Shown: positions 26,325-34,670 of the stretch, piece after piece
Position numbering within the stretch: the first letter of the stretch is position 1
How the letters are laid out: each line of letters opens with the position of its first letter
Origin: Nitrospirota bacterium
GTDB taxonomy: Bacteria > Nitrospirota > Nitrospiria > SBBL01 > JAADHI01
NCBI GenBank assembly: GCA_029261135.1
Contig: JAJDBX010000060.1
Coordinates: forward strand, 1 to 39,853
DNA length: 39,853 nucleotides
Direction: 5' to 3'
Notes under the pieces: model-generated
The model's database searches: none
Told to the model about the DNA's origin: nothing
What the model saw: only the letters and a program-made list of their open reading frames with translations
Translations under genes and position numbers: made by a program

Positions 26325-27104
26325 CTATTCTCCACCGAGATATGCGGCAATGACTTGTTTATTTTGTTGGATTTCATCGGGCGTCCCTTTGGCTATTTTC
26401 TCGCCGTGATCCAATACGATGATCTGATCTGAAATTCCCATGACCATCTGCATATTATGTTCAATTAAAAACGGGGTAATCCCAAGATCTCTAATTTTTC
26501 CGATGAGCGCCATCAATTTGTGTGTTTCTTGAGGGTTCATCCCAGCGGCGGGTTCGTCGAGTAATAGAAGCAACGGGTTAGATGCCATTGCCCGCGCTAT
26601 TTCCAAGCGACGTTGATCCCCATAAGCAAGATGTCGCGCTGTCCGTTCTGCTTGATCAGTTAAGCCCACAAATTCGAGAAGCTGCATGGCTGCTACACGC
26701 GTTTTGGCCTCCTGTTCTTTAAACCCTCTTGCTCGAAATAAGGCTCCGAAAAATGTAGCGGTAATTGGAAGAGCACTTTGACGGTATCGTCCGACAAGGA
26801 CATTTTCCAGAACGGTCATTTCTGAGAAAATCCGAATATTTTGAAAGGTGCGGGACACGCCGCGGCAGGTGATCTCAAAGGGTTTGAGTTGAGAAATTTG
26901 TTCTTCTAAAAAATGAATGCTTCCCGAAGTGGGTGTAATCATCCCGGTAATACAATTAAAAAAGGTGGTTTTTCCTGCGCCGTTCGGGCCGATCAGGCTG
27001 ACGACCTCTCCCTTTTGAATGCAAAGGTCTATTTTTTCAAGGGCTGAGACGCCTTCAAAATACTTTGAAAGATCTTTAATCTGTAAGAAATGCTGTTCAG
27101 ACAT
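26325..27104 (-). CDS. livG: Branched-chain amino acid ABC transporter ATPase LivG
   Basis: The protein is 259 residues when started at ATG 27104, which has AGGAAG upstream; an in-frame TTG at 27194 would add 30 unlike residues. Walker A is IGPNGAGKTTFFN, followed by the LivG-typical RTFQNIRIFSEMTVLENVLV. The signature region LAYGDQRRLEIARAMA, Walker B LLLLDEPAAGMNPQE and LIEHNMQMVMGISDQIIVLD complete the family pattern. A candidate promoter lies just upstream. With LivF it forms the ATPase pair of a Liv-type importer whose membrane parts are elsewhere. Confidence 0.93.
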   Translation of the reverse strand: MSEQHFLQIKDLSKYFEGVSALEKIDLCIQKGEVVSLIGPNGAGKTTFFNCITGMITPTSGSIHFLEEQISQLKPFEITCRGVSRTFQNIRIFSEMTVLENVLVGRYRQSALPITATFFGALFRARGFKEQEAKTRVAAMQLLEFVGLTDQAERTARHLAYGDQRRLEIARAMASNPLLLLLDEPAAGMNPQETHKLMALIGKIRDLGITPFLIEHNMQMVMGISDQIIVLDHGEKIAKGTPDEIQQNKQVIAAYLGGE

Positions 27105-27132
27105 ACACCCGCTTCCTGTCGAAATGCTGGAA

Positions 27133-27161
27133 ACAGTAACATAGGCTAAAATGCGGGTCAA
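27133..27161 (-). promoter_or_regulatory. Candidate sigma-70 promoter for livG-livF-gcvT-gcvPA
   Basis: On the minus strand TTGACC (27161-27156) is followed after 17 bases by TACTGT (27138-27133): 5 of 6 and 4 of 6 consensus bases at ideal spacing. It would start transcription about 20 bases before the preferred livG ATG and excludes the longer TTG start at 27194. Confidence 0.4.
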
Positions 27162-27297
27162 CTCGAAGAAATGAGTGCGACCATACACAAGCATCTTATA
27201 AAGACCTCCGAAAATAGTGCTTTAAAGTATTGACCAATCATCTTATTGGGGTTAATCTTGGATAGTCGGGATCACAGGGGAGCCATCAAGGTAAACC

Positions 27298-27966
27298 ATG
27301 AAAATTGCAGTCTTTTCATTTTTTGTTTTTATATTCCCGATGTTTTCGACACCTGATATTACGAAGAATGAGATCAACTCAAATCGATGGCTACACCCAA
27401 CAGGCCTCATTCTCCCCCGTCCCAAAATTGAAGAAACCTTCTCAAAAAAACCGACCCCACTCACCATTCGAATTGTGAATCGAGGCGAAAAATCCATTTA
27501 TCTTCGCGGGATTCGCGAAGTATCGAAAAAAGGGGAAGTCGAGCTTTTCTTTTACCATCGCGCAAACAGCCGAGGCTGGAAACCTTACTTTGATTCACTG
27601 CCATGTAACTTGCCGACTTGTCGTAACCTACATTCAATGAAGGGGCGTTGCGGTAATGGCCAACCCGTGGTCATTCGACTGGGTGCCCAAGGCACTTCTA
27701 CTTCCGTTAGAGAATTTAAATGGGGTGGATTACTTTACCAGGTCAGTGAAGCCATTCGGGAAGGTCGCCAGAAACGGTATTGTTATAAAGGATGGTCTCC
27801 GAAAAATGGCCGCGTCAGAGTTGAACTTGAATATTCAGAGCGGGTACACCGAGATGATGAACGAAAAGAACAAATTGCAGGCCGTGATTTTACCGCAATT
27901 GAATTTAATCTTCCGGCTCGTAAAGATACTTATGAAATTTCCATAGGCAAGACCCGTCACCTGTAG
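27298..27966 (+). CDS. Exported protein of unknown function with conserved-looking Cys
   Basis: I do not recognise this 222-residue protein. Residues 1-18 are a signal peptide (MKIAVFSFFVFIFPMFST). The body looks like a beta-rich domain: LTIRIVNRGEKSIYLRG, then ELFFYHRANSRGWKPYF. A Cys cluster follows (LPCNLPTCRN and MKGRCGNG) with a lone Cys in KRYCYKGW; these could form disulfides outside the cytoplasm. The ending ERVHRDDERKEQIAGRDFTA then IEFNLPARKDTYEISI is strand-like. It is a single gene flanked by oppositely oriented units. The ATG has a weak AAGG site. Confidence 0.7.
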   Translation: MKIAVFSFFVFIFPMFSTPDITKNEINSNRWLHPTGLILPRPKIEETFSKKPTPLTIRIVNRGEKSIYLRGIREVSKKGEVELFFYHRANSRGWKPYFDSLPCNLPTCRNLHSMKGRCGNGQPVVIRLGAQGTSTSVREFKWGGLLYQVSEAIREGRQKRYCYKGWSPKNGRVRVELEYSERVHRDDERKEQIAGRDFTAIEFNLPARKDTYEISIGKTRHL

Positions 27967-27984
27967 TCTACCTCATTCTTCAAA

Positions 27985-28539
27985 CTAATACCGAGCGTTG
28001 TTCCGGAGCAGATCCAAAAATTCGGCACGTGCTTTCGGATTCTCTTTAAAGGCACCCAGCATCGCACTCGTCACCGTGGTCGAACTTTGTTTTTGGACAC
28101 CCCGCATCATCATACATAGGTGTTTGGCTTCGATCACCACCCCGACACCATGAGGATTGACCTGCTCTAAAATGGCTTCCGCAATTTGGCAGGTCAGCTG
28201 TTCTTGAATTTGTAATCGCCGACTAAAATATTCGAGTACACGTGGAAGTTTGCTTAAGCCAACCACTTTCTGATTGGGCAGGTAGGCAATATGGCAAACA
28301 CCGAAAAAGGGGAGCATGTGATGCTCACAAAGGGAATAAAATTCGATGTCTTTGACAATGACCATCTCTTCACTTGAGATCGTAAAAAAAGCCCCGTTGA
28401 ATATATCTTCGATTTTTTGGTGATAGCCTTTTGTCAAGAAACGAAGCGACTGGTCAACCCGTCTCGGGGTTCCTTTCAAGCCTTCCCGTTCGGGATCTTC
28501 CCCCAATTCAAGGAGCAGTTTTTTAATCAATTCTTTCAT
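27985..28539 (-). CDS. folE: GTP cyclohydrolase I
   Basis: FolE converts GTP to 7,8-dihydroneopterin triphosphate, the first step of folate synthesis. It has 184 residues. The zinc ligands are Cys71 and His74 in [13 protein letters not shown] and Cys142 in [14 protein letters not shown]. Other signatures are [30 protein letters not shown] and [10 protein letters not shown]. It is the last gene of a four-gene minus-strand operon, 9 bases after the M24 peptidase gene. It adds to the strong folate content of the window. Confidence 0.97.
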   Translation of the reverse strand: MKELIKKLLLELGEDPEREGLKGTPRRVDQSLRFLTKGYHQKIEDIFNGAFFTISSEEMVIVKDIEFYSLCEHHMLPFFGVCHIAYLPNQKVVGLSKLPRVLEYFSRRLQIQEQLTCQIAEAILEQVNPHGVGVVIEAKHLCMMMRGVQKQSSTTVTSAMLGAFKENPKARAEFLDLLRNNARY

Positions 28540-28548
28540 TGTGTGCCT

Positions 28549-29730
28549 TCACTCGAGTTCTAAAAATTTGGGATAGGTGGTCAGGTTCCGGCAACCTTCT
28601 TTTTCAACAAGCACCATGTCTTCAATCCGTACCGCTCCGATGTCGGGGTAATAAAGACCCGGTTCAACAGTCACAACTTCTCCGGCCTGCAAAATGTGAT
28701 CTGTTTTTGAAATACGGGGCGGTTCATGAATATCAAGACCAATACCATGACCGGTACCATGAAAAAAACCCTGCATCCTGCCATCGATCAACCCCGTCTG
28801 GTATCCTTTTTTTTCAAAACAAGCTACAATTTCCTGATGAATTTCACGGCCATTTTTATCTGCCCTCACCCCTTCAATCCCAAGGAGTTGCCCCTCGAGT
28901 ACGGTGTCATAAAGCCGTTTCAATTTGTCGGGCGCTTTCCCTTTGAGTACGGTTCGGGTCATGTCGGAATGGTAACGGCTCCGGTTTGATCTGGGGAAAA
29001 TATCAAAAATGATGGACTGATGTGCACGAAGCGGCCCTGAACCTTCATTGTGTGGATCACAAGCATCAATACCGCATGAAACAATTGTATGCTGCGCGAT
29101 ACATTCTTTTTCCATCAGAGCGATGTCGAGATGTCTTCGAACCGATTCTGAGGTCAGCTTTTCTCCCTCAAGGATAAGAAAACCGTCTTTAATTTCAGCA
29201 TGTCGAAGTAAATCAAGCGTGCTGTCCAATGCCTCTTCAACAGAAACCTGGGCTTCTCGGATGGATTGGACTTCTGCATCTGTTTTGATAGAACGTTGCT
29301 CGAAAAAGGGTTCAATTTTTGTGATGAGGGTATGACCCAGCTTCCGAAGGGTATCGCCATAACGCAGTGGGAAATTGGCAGGGACGATCCATTCGCCCAC
29401 TTTTTTCTCTTCCAAAAAAATATGCAACACATCGCACAGGCCAGGGGCAGTAACCCCCGAAGCCTTTGCGCGACTTTCATATTCGGAATAAGGCAATACG
29501 TCATCGACTTTGGATTGCGCGCGGGCGCGGTCAACTTCAAGGTCACTCATGAGTAAAGTAGAACGGCCATGGGCTTGAAGGTAGATAAAGGGGTCTGGCG
29601 CAAGGAAATGGGAGGCGTAGTAAATATTGGCGTCTGTCTCACTCGAGGCAATCATCAACACATTTGATGTGGCATCGACAGCCGGGATAAGCGGTGATGT
29701 GTTTTTTAGGTTCGATCCGCTTTGCATCAC
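28549..29730 (-). CDS. M24-family Xaa-Pro aminopeptidase-like metallopeptidase
   Basis: Of 393 residues, the C-terminal pita-bread domain has the metal-binding residues in order: Asp in IIFDIFPRSN and HSDMTRTV, His in HGTGHGIGLDIHEPP, Glu in VVTVEPGLYYPDIG and AVRIEDMVLV. The N-terminal creatinase-like domain (residues about 1-160) begins LIPAVDATSNVLMIASSETD. Members remove N-terminal residues before proline; some act on dipeptides (PepQ). The two cannot be told apart here. The gene starts 6 bases after the trxB stop and is followed 9 bases later by folE. Confidence 0.9.
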   Translation of the reverse strand: MMQSGSNLKNTSPLIPAVDATSNVLMIASSETDANIYYASHFLAPDPFIYLQAHGRSTLLMSDLEVDRARAQSKVDDVLPYSEYESRAKASGVTAPGLCDVLHIFLEEKKVGEWIVPANFPLRYGDTLRKLGHTLITKIEPFFEQRSIKTDAEVQSIREAQVSVEEALDSTLDLLRHAEIKDGFLILEGEKLTSESVRRHLDIALMEKECIAQHTIVSCGIDACDPHNEGSGPLRAHQSIIFDIFPRSNRSRYHSDMTRTVLKGKAPDKLKRLYDTVLEGQLLGIEGVRADKNGREIHQEIVACFEKKGYQTGLIDGRMQGFFHGTGHGIGLDIHEPPRISKTDHILQAGEVVTVEPGLYYPDIGAVRIEDMVLVEKEGCRNLTTYPKFLELE

Positions 29731-29736
29731 GGGTCT

Positions 29737-30678
29737 TTAGTGCAATCCTTCTTCTAGAAATCTTTCAGCATCTATCGCCGCCATACAGCCCGTACCCGCT
29801 GCCGAAATGGCTTGGCGGTAGATCGAATCCTGCACATCGCCTGCAGCAAAAACACCGGGGACACTTGTTTTGGTGTTATCGGCCTGGGTGAGAATATAAC
29901 CGGTCTCATCTAAATCGAGCTGATCTTTAAAAAGAGCCGTATTAGGTGAGTGGCCGATAGCAATAAAAAGCCCATCTGCTTTGGGTTCGGTACGCTCTCC
30001 TGTTTTGAGGTTTTGAATCACAAGTGCTTCAACACTTCCTGATACACTTGCCTTAATATCAGTCACGACAGAATCCCAAATAAAGTCAATTTTAGGATGT
30101 TGTTTTGCTCTGTCCTGCAGGATTTTGGATCCCCGAAGTTGGTCTCTTCTATGAATGAGGGTTACTTTTGTGGCAAACTTCGTGAGGAAAATGGCCTCTT
30201 CCAAGGCGGTATCTCCACCACCCACAACAAACACTTCTTTTTCCCGGAAGAAAAACCCGTCACAAGTTGCACAGGCCGAAACCCCGTTTCCCATCAAACG
30301 GCTCTCCGCCGGAAGACCAAGTAATTTGGCGCGCGCACCCGAGCAGATGATCACTGATTTCGCGTGATAAGTGGTCTCATCATCCACCACAACCCGAAAG
30401 GGACGATTTGAAAAATCGACCTCCGTTACATCCCCGGTCAAAATCTCTGTTTCAAAGCGTTGGGCCTGCTCCCTCATTTGAAGGATCAAATCAGGCCCTT
30501 GAACCCCTTTCGGAAAACCGGGAAAGTTATCAACATCAGTTGTAATCATCAACTGTCCCCCCGCAGTGGCACCTTCTATTAATAGGGGAGAAAGATTGGC
30601 ACGCGCCGCATAGACGGCAGCCGTTAGGCCTGCAGGCCCTGAGCCGATGATGATCACTTCCCGAACAGTCTGGCTCAT
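29737..30678 (-). CDS. trxB: Thioredoxin-disulfide reductase
   Basis: TrxB uses NADPH and FAD to reduce thioredoxin. The protein has 313 residues from ATG 30678 (an in-frame TTG four codons earlier is less likely because the ATG directly follows the upstream stop and has GGTGGT before it). The FAD motif is IIIGSGPAGLTAAVYAARA. The redox pair is CATC (Cys136, Cys139) in ACATCDGFFF. The NADPH motif is VVGGGDTALEEA, and the C-terminal FAD motif is GVFAAGDVQD. It is the second gene of the operon starting with the Cld/HemQ-like protein. Confidence 0.95.
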   Translation of the reverse strand: MSQTVREVIIIGSGPAGLTAAVYAARANLSPLLIEGATAGGQLMITTDVDNFPGFPKGVQGPDLILQMREQAQRFETEILTGDVTEVDFSNRPFRVVVDDETTYHAKSVIICSGARAKLLGLPAESRLMGNGVSACATCDGFFFREKEVFVVGGGDTALEEAIFLTKFATKVTLIHRRDQLRGSKILQDRAKQHPKIDFIWDSVVTDIKASVSGSVEALVIQNLKTGERTEPKADGLFIAIGHSPNTALFKDQLDLDETGYILTQADNTKTSVPGVFAAGDVQDSIYRQAISAAGTGCMAAIDAERFLEEGLH

Positions 30679-30679
30679 A

Positions 30680-31375
30680 TCAACCACCAAGATCGTTCAA
30701 GGCATCTTTTATATTTTTGCGAACACAAGTAAAAATAGGGGTATCCAGTAAAGTATACCGACTGGCCTCTGCATCTCGAAGTGCCATGACCAGGTCAAGA
30801 AAATCACCTGGAAAATCGGACTCAAACGCAACAACAAACTCATAATCATCAAGACCGAAGGAATAGGAGGTATTGATTTTGACCGTCGGAAACTTATGAC
30901 CAATTTCGATATGCTCATTCATCATGCCCTGACGTGTCGATTTTGTCAGGAGGTACCACTCTCTTGTTTTAACAAAGGGATAGATAAAAAGGTATTTCGC
31001 CTCACCGGGAACAACAGTCAGTCGTTTTGATTCCGAGCCTTCATGCGTATGCTTGTCCACGTAGGTCGAACGTTTTGTCATCGCTAAATAGGAGTAGGGG
31101 GTATTAAGGTATTGTCCAAGCTGGGTTGAGGTCAGTTTCACCATCATATCCTGTAAATCTTCAAGCTCATAACTAATACGCCATAGCATGATGTCGACTT
31201 CAGGACGAATGCCCACCGTAGAATAGGGTACGGTCATTACCTTCGACTCGAACTCGGTAACCACCGCCTCAAACTCCTTTTTTCCTGCTTCTCGCAGATC
31301 TGCAGGTAGTCGTCTCCAGGCCGGATCGATCTTAAAAAATATATAATTCACGTATTGCCGTTTAAATGTTGCCAT
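30680..31375 (-). CDS. Chlorite dismutase-superfamily heme protein (HemQ-like)
   Basis: This 231-residue member of the Cld/HemQ/DyP-related fold starts at ATG 31375 with GGGGAGGGG upstream. The likely proximal heme ligand is His155 in QGMMNEHIEIGHKFP. The family signature SYSFGLDDYEFVVAFESDFP follows, then LVMALRDAEASRYT. True chlorite dismutases carry a distal Arg a few residues before the GLDD motif; by my alignment from memory this place holds Ile in TVKINTSYS. That favours a HemQ-like (coproheme decarboxylase) or uncharacterised role over chlorite breakdown. It leads an operon with trxB, an M24 peptidase and folE. Confidence 0.85.
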   Translation of the reverse strand: MATFKRQYVNYIFFKIDPAWRRLPADLREAGKKEFEAVVTEFESKVMTVPYSTVGIRPEVDIMLWRISYELEDLQDMMVKLTSTQLGQYLNTPYSYLAMTKRSTYVDKHTHEGSESKRLTVVPGEAKYLFIYPFVKTREWYLLTKSTRQGMMNEHIEIGHKFPTVKINTSYSFGLDDYEFVVAFESDFPGDFLDLVMALRDAEASRYTLLDTPIFTCVRKNIKDALNDLGG

Positions 31376-31525
31376 TGGTAAACCCCTCCCCAAAATGTGT
31401 ATCGATTAAATTAACCATGAAGATTAATCGCGAGATTTTATCAGTGCGGGCGCTATGAAAGCAACTTTTTTCCGATAATCAGACACTTCTAAACCTGTGG
31501 AATCCCTTTATTTTGATCTTGTTTG

Positions 31526-33079
31526 TCAGTGATTTTTATGGGTTTGGATCGGGGCTGGAATCCTTCGACCATAACGAAGCAGCAAATCTAAACGACGAAC
31601 CAGAAGTGAAATCAAAAATCCCACTGAAAATAAGGCGGCCAAAAAAACAAAGTGCTGATCAAATCGTATGGGAATATCCGGACGATTAAAATAAGCATGG
31701 GCCACAAGATAAGTATATGACAAGAGTGTCACGCCAGTAATAAGCCAAACCAGTCGAATTTGAAACCAGAGGCCCGAAGCAGCAAGCAAAATCGGATATA
31801 GAATCAAGAGGTGGCTTGTGATCCCCCCATCGTTTAAGAGTGCTGCGGTCAAAAAAAGAACGTCAGCACCCGCCCAGATGAACGGGGTCATTTCTTGCCG
31901 ATTTGGTTTTTGGTGTAGCCAGTCGAAGCCCAAGGCGCTGATGCCCCAGGAGATTAAAATTGATAGGAGGGGATAGTGATAATCGGCTGTTCGTATTTTA
32001 AGGAGATGAAACCACAGGAGCTCAATGCCACAAAAGAAAGCCAAAACAATGAGGTGAGAGGCCAAGGCGGGTTTGTTTCTCATCCAGCATTTGAGTTGAT
32101 CCCTCATACTTGTGGCCGCAGATTCGACCACGTCTCCGGCGAGATAGCGATCCAGATCCTCGGCCAGCTCATCTGAAGAAGGATATCTTTTCTCAGGGTC
32201 TTTCTCAAGACACCTTAAACAAACTTTTTCGAGTGTTTTAGAAATCTCTGGGGAGGTTTTTCGGGGTGGGACGGGATCCGCTTCAATAACTTTGATCAGC
32301 GTCTCAAATGGATCTTCGTTCTTAAAAGGGGGTGTTCGCGTGAGAAGCTCATAAAGAACAGCGCCTAGTCCATAAACATCGCAGAGAGTCCCGATTTCGG
32401 ATTCATCTCCTCTGGCCTGTTCCGGGGCCATGTAGCAGGGCGTTCCAGAGATCGCCTCCGTATCTTTTCCGACGCCACTCCCGCCAAGACCTCTTGCCAG
32501 ACCAAAATCAGTGACATAGGGCTCGCCATTTTTATCGATGAGAATATTGGAGGGTTTTAAGTCAAGATGAACAATGTTTTTTGAATGAAGGTGGGCGATA
32601 GCGCGTGCAACACGCCCAACAATACGAACCGCCTCTTCCTCGGATATTTTCTCTCCCCGGATTTTTTTCGCAAGGCTTACCCCTTCAATATATTCCATCG
32701 CAATGTAGTGTTGCCCGAGGACTTTTCCGGCTTCATAAATTCCCACGATATTAGGATGGCGAACACTCGCAGCCGCTTTCGCTTCACGACGAAATCGCAC
32801 CACATTTTTCCAGGAAAGTAAACGCTTTGAAAGGATGAGCTTAATCGAAACAAGGCGATCCAAATCCTTTTGGAGACCTTTGTAAACAACACCCATCCCT
32901 CCCTTCCCAAGCTCTTCTAGAATTTCGTACTGACCAAAATCGAAGGGGTATTCATTTAAAAGCGGATGGGTCGAAAGATCCAGCCAATCGATAGAATGTG
33001 CGTCTAAGCTATCCTCGGTGCTGACAATTTCTGTCGGTGGGTCAATCGGTTCAGGATTGTTTTTATTTTGTTCGGCCAA
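31526..33079 (-). CDS. Membrane-bound Ser/Thr protein kinase (PknB-like)
   Basis: Of 517 residues, the kinase domain is about 51-310: glycine loop LGKGGMGVVYKG, Lys80, Glu99, catalytic loop HLDLKPSNIL (Asp173) and DFGLARG (Asp191), then GTPCYMAPEQARG. The usual HRD is HLD here, so it is a non-RD kinase. Residues from about 335 hold some five or six membrane helices (ALASHLIVLAFFCGIELLWF to FLAALFSVGFLISLLV) with no PASTA repeats. The start is TTG, with only a distant GGAG, so it is uncertain. No partner phosphatase is nearby. Confidence 0.9.
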   Translation of the reverse strand: MAEQNKNNPEPIDPPTEIVSTEDSLDAHSIDWLDLSTHPLLNEYPFDFGQYEILEELGKGGMGVVYKGLQKDLDRLVSIKLILSKRLLSWKNVVRFRREAKAAASVRHPNIVGIYEAGKVLGQHYIAMEYIEGVSLAKKIRGEKISEEEAVRIVGRVARAIAHLHSKNIVHLDLKPSNILIDKNGEPYVTDFGLARGLGGSGVGKDTEAISGTPCYMAPEQARGDESEIGTLCDVYGLGAVLYELLTRTPPFKNEDPFETLIKVIEADPVPPRKTSPEISKTLEKVCLRCLEKDPEKRYPSSDELAEDLDRYLAGDVVESAATSMRDQLKCWMRNKPALASHLIVLAFFCGIELLWFHLLKIRTADYHYPLLSILISWGISALGFDWLHQKPNRQEMTPFIWAGADVLFLTAALLNDGGITSHLLILYPILLAASGLWFQIRLVWLITGVTLLSYTYLVAHAYFNRPDIPIRFDQHFVFLAALFSVGFLISLLVRRLDLLLRYGRRIPAPIQTHKNH

Positions 33080-33217
33080 AATGAAGCTTGGCTCCAGGTT
33101 GGATTTTTTTTAAACGACTAAAATATGGGGATAAATCATACCACTGACAGCCATCTGTCTTTCGAGAAAAGCCAGTGAAGACCGCTCACGTAAAAACAGA
33201 CCCTGTCGCATTTAACG

Positions 33218-33376
33218 TTATTCCGAATGTTTTTCAACAAAGGCTTTAATGTCTTCAATATGCTCGAGAACCAACTTAGCTTTTTTAAAACCAAACTGAA
33301 ATGGGAATTTATCCTCCTCACTTTGTTTTAAAACAATCATAGGGTTCCCTTTAAATTCTGACTCAGTAGCTGACAT
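33218..33376 (-). CDS. Small 52-residue protein, conserved-looking
   Basis: This short gene starts at ATG 33376 with AGGGAG 7 bases upstream and ends at a TAA. It encodes MSATESEFKGNPMIVLKQSE then EDKFPFQFGFKKAKLVLEHI and EDIKAFVEKHSE. The mix of charged and hydrophobic residues and the helical second half look like a real cytoplasmic protein. Its pattern (P-M-I-x-L-K then P-F-x-F-G-x-x-K-A-K-L) reminds me of short hypothetical proteins in Nitrospirota, but I cannot name a family. The rest of 33080-33407 shows only weak stems. Confidence 0.65.
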   Translation of the reverse strand: MSATESEFKGNPMIVLKQSEEDKFPFQFGFKKAKLVLEHIEDIKAFVEKHSE

Positions 33377-33407
33377 GTTTTTTCTCCCTAATTAAGACAA
33401 TCTTTTT

Positions 33408-33911
33408 CTATGTTGAGACGCTGGTCTGTGTTGTTTTCTGATTCAATAAATAGTTACGTGATCCCAATACCAGGGCAAAACCGACGGCAACATAGATCGT
33501 TCCGATCACGAAGTGAGGGGCACCCAGGGCACGAATGATACGACCGAGGGCCATCATTCCTCCTATCATAATCCAGCTTTTTCCGCTAAAGGTCATATAA
33601 AACGGGCTGGCCTCAGGAAGCGATTGAATGCGCGCAATGTATTTTCTGGCCAGTTTTTTAAAAACGAAGTTTCCTTTGATAAAACCAATGACCAAACCAA
33701 TGACAAGACCAACACCTTCTTTTAAGCCTGGATCGGAAAGACCATCATTCAGTACGCTGAGCGAGCGACCAAATAGGAAAAAAGTACCCGCGATTAATAA
33801 TCCGGTTCCCACCAGACCCCACATGCAAAAAGCGATTTTTAAGTGTGTTTCTCTCGTTATATTCAAAACATTGATTCCTTTCTTAGAAGCGTGATGTTCC
33901 GGTCGGCCCAC
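33408..33911 (-). CDS. Small integral membrane protein (hypothetical)
   Basis: I do not recognise this 167-residue protein. Four helices are likely: about residues 26-47 (IAFCMWGLVGTGLLIAGTFF), 65-80 (VGLVIGLVIGFIKGNFVF), 110-128 and 131-150 (ALGAPHFVIGTIYVAVGFAL). The start is unclear: GTG 33911 directly follows the rlmB stop, giving a 15-residue unusual lead. TTG at 33866, with AAAGGA upstream, would begin NITRETHLKIAF and looks more natural. It follows rlmB and cysS on the same strand and may be read through from them. Confidence 0.7.
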   Translation of the reverse strand: MGRPEHHASKKGINVLNITRETHLKIAFCMWGLVGTGLLIAGTFFLFGRSLSVLNDGLSDPGLKEGVGLVIGLVIGFIKGNFVFKKLARKYIARIQSLPEASPFYMTFSGKSWIMIGGMMALGRIIRALGAPHFVIGTIYVAVGFALVLGSRNYLLNQKTTQTSVST

Positions 33912-34670
33912 CTATTTTTTCATAGAACGCTGACGAAGCACTTCATAGGCGACAATTCCGACCGCAACCGATACATTGAGTGATTGTACATGACCCAACA
34001 TGGGCAGGGATACCGTCTGATCACATTTTTCTAAAACTTTCTGCCTTATCCCCTTTCCTTCTCCGCCAATCACGATCCCTGTCGGTCCGGTAAAATCATA
34101 TTCTAAGTAAGGTGTTTTTCCGGAAACATCAAGCCCGACAATCCAAAGCCCTTCTTTTTTTAAGCGTTCAATCGTAGAAGAAAGGTTGCTCACCTGTGTT
34201 ACGGGCAAATGTGCCGCCGCCCCTGCAGAACTTTTTGAAACAGTCGAAGTCAAGCCAACGGCGCGACGCGAAGGAATAATTATCCCATCTCCTCCTGCGG
34301 CATCCACGGTTCTGATGATCGCACCTAAGTTGCGTGGATCTTCGACCCCGTCAATCAAAAATAGAAAGGGTACTGATCCTCCTCTTTTTGATGCCGCAAT
34401 CAGTTCATCGACGTCATGTTTCGCTTCTGCGGAAAGAAATGCGACCATTCCTTGATGTTTTGAGCTTTGGGCCATTTGATCGAGTTCTTCGCGCCTCGCC
34501 ATTAAAACCACGATTTGATGCTGTTTTGCTAGGGCACGGACTTCATCTATTGATTTATCTCGACGGTTTTGAAGCAGATAAATTTTGCGAATAGGAGAAT
34601 CTGCGCGAAGCGCTTCTTTCACCGGATTGACCCCGTAAACCATCAAGTGATTCGACTTATTTTTACTCAC
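33912..34670 (-). CDS. rlmB: 23S rRNA (guanosine-2'-O)-methyltransferase, RlmB/TrmH family
   Basis: A SPOUT (knotted) methyltransferase of 252 residues. The N-terminal substrate-binding domain starts MVYGVNPVKEALR. The SPOUT motifs are DPRNLGAIIRTVDAAGGDGI, TSTVSKSSAGAAAHLP, IVIGGEGKGIRQKVLEKCD, and SLPMLGHVQSLNVSVAVGI. RlmB methylates G2251 in 23S rRNA, but tRNA-acting relatives look similar. The GTG start overlaps the cysS stop as GTGA, indicating coupling; the cysS-rlmB pair is common in bacteria. Confidence 0.92.
   Translation of the reverse strand: MSKNKSNHLMVYGVNPVKEALRADSPIRKIYLLQNRRDKSIDEVRALAKQHQIVVLMARREELDQMAQSSKHQGMVAFLSAEAKHDVDELIAASKRGGSVPFLFLIDGVEDPRNLGAIIRTVDAAGGDGIIIPSRRAVGLTSTVSKSSAGAAAHLPVTQVSNLSSTIERLKKEGLWIVGLDVSGKTPYLEYDFTGPTGIVIGGEGKGIRQKVLEKCDQTVSLPMLGHVQSLNVSVAVGIVAYEVLRQRSMKK

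Noticed and set aside
27105-27194. Longer livG from TTG 27194
   Set aside because: Adds 30 residues unlike the family and would start upstream of the candidate promoter.
28539-28946. 135-codon plus-strand frame opposite the M24 peptidase
   Set aside because: Antisense to a clear conserved gene; no ribosome site and no family pattern.
30680-31375. Genuine chlorite dismutase
   Set aside because: The distal Arg expected for chlorite breakdown seems absent, and no perchlorate or chlorate genes are nearby.
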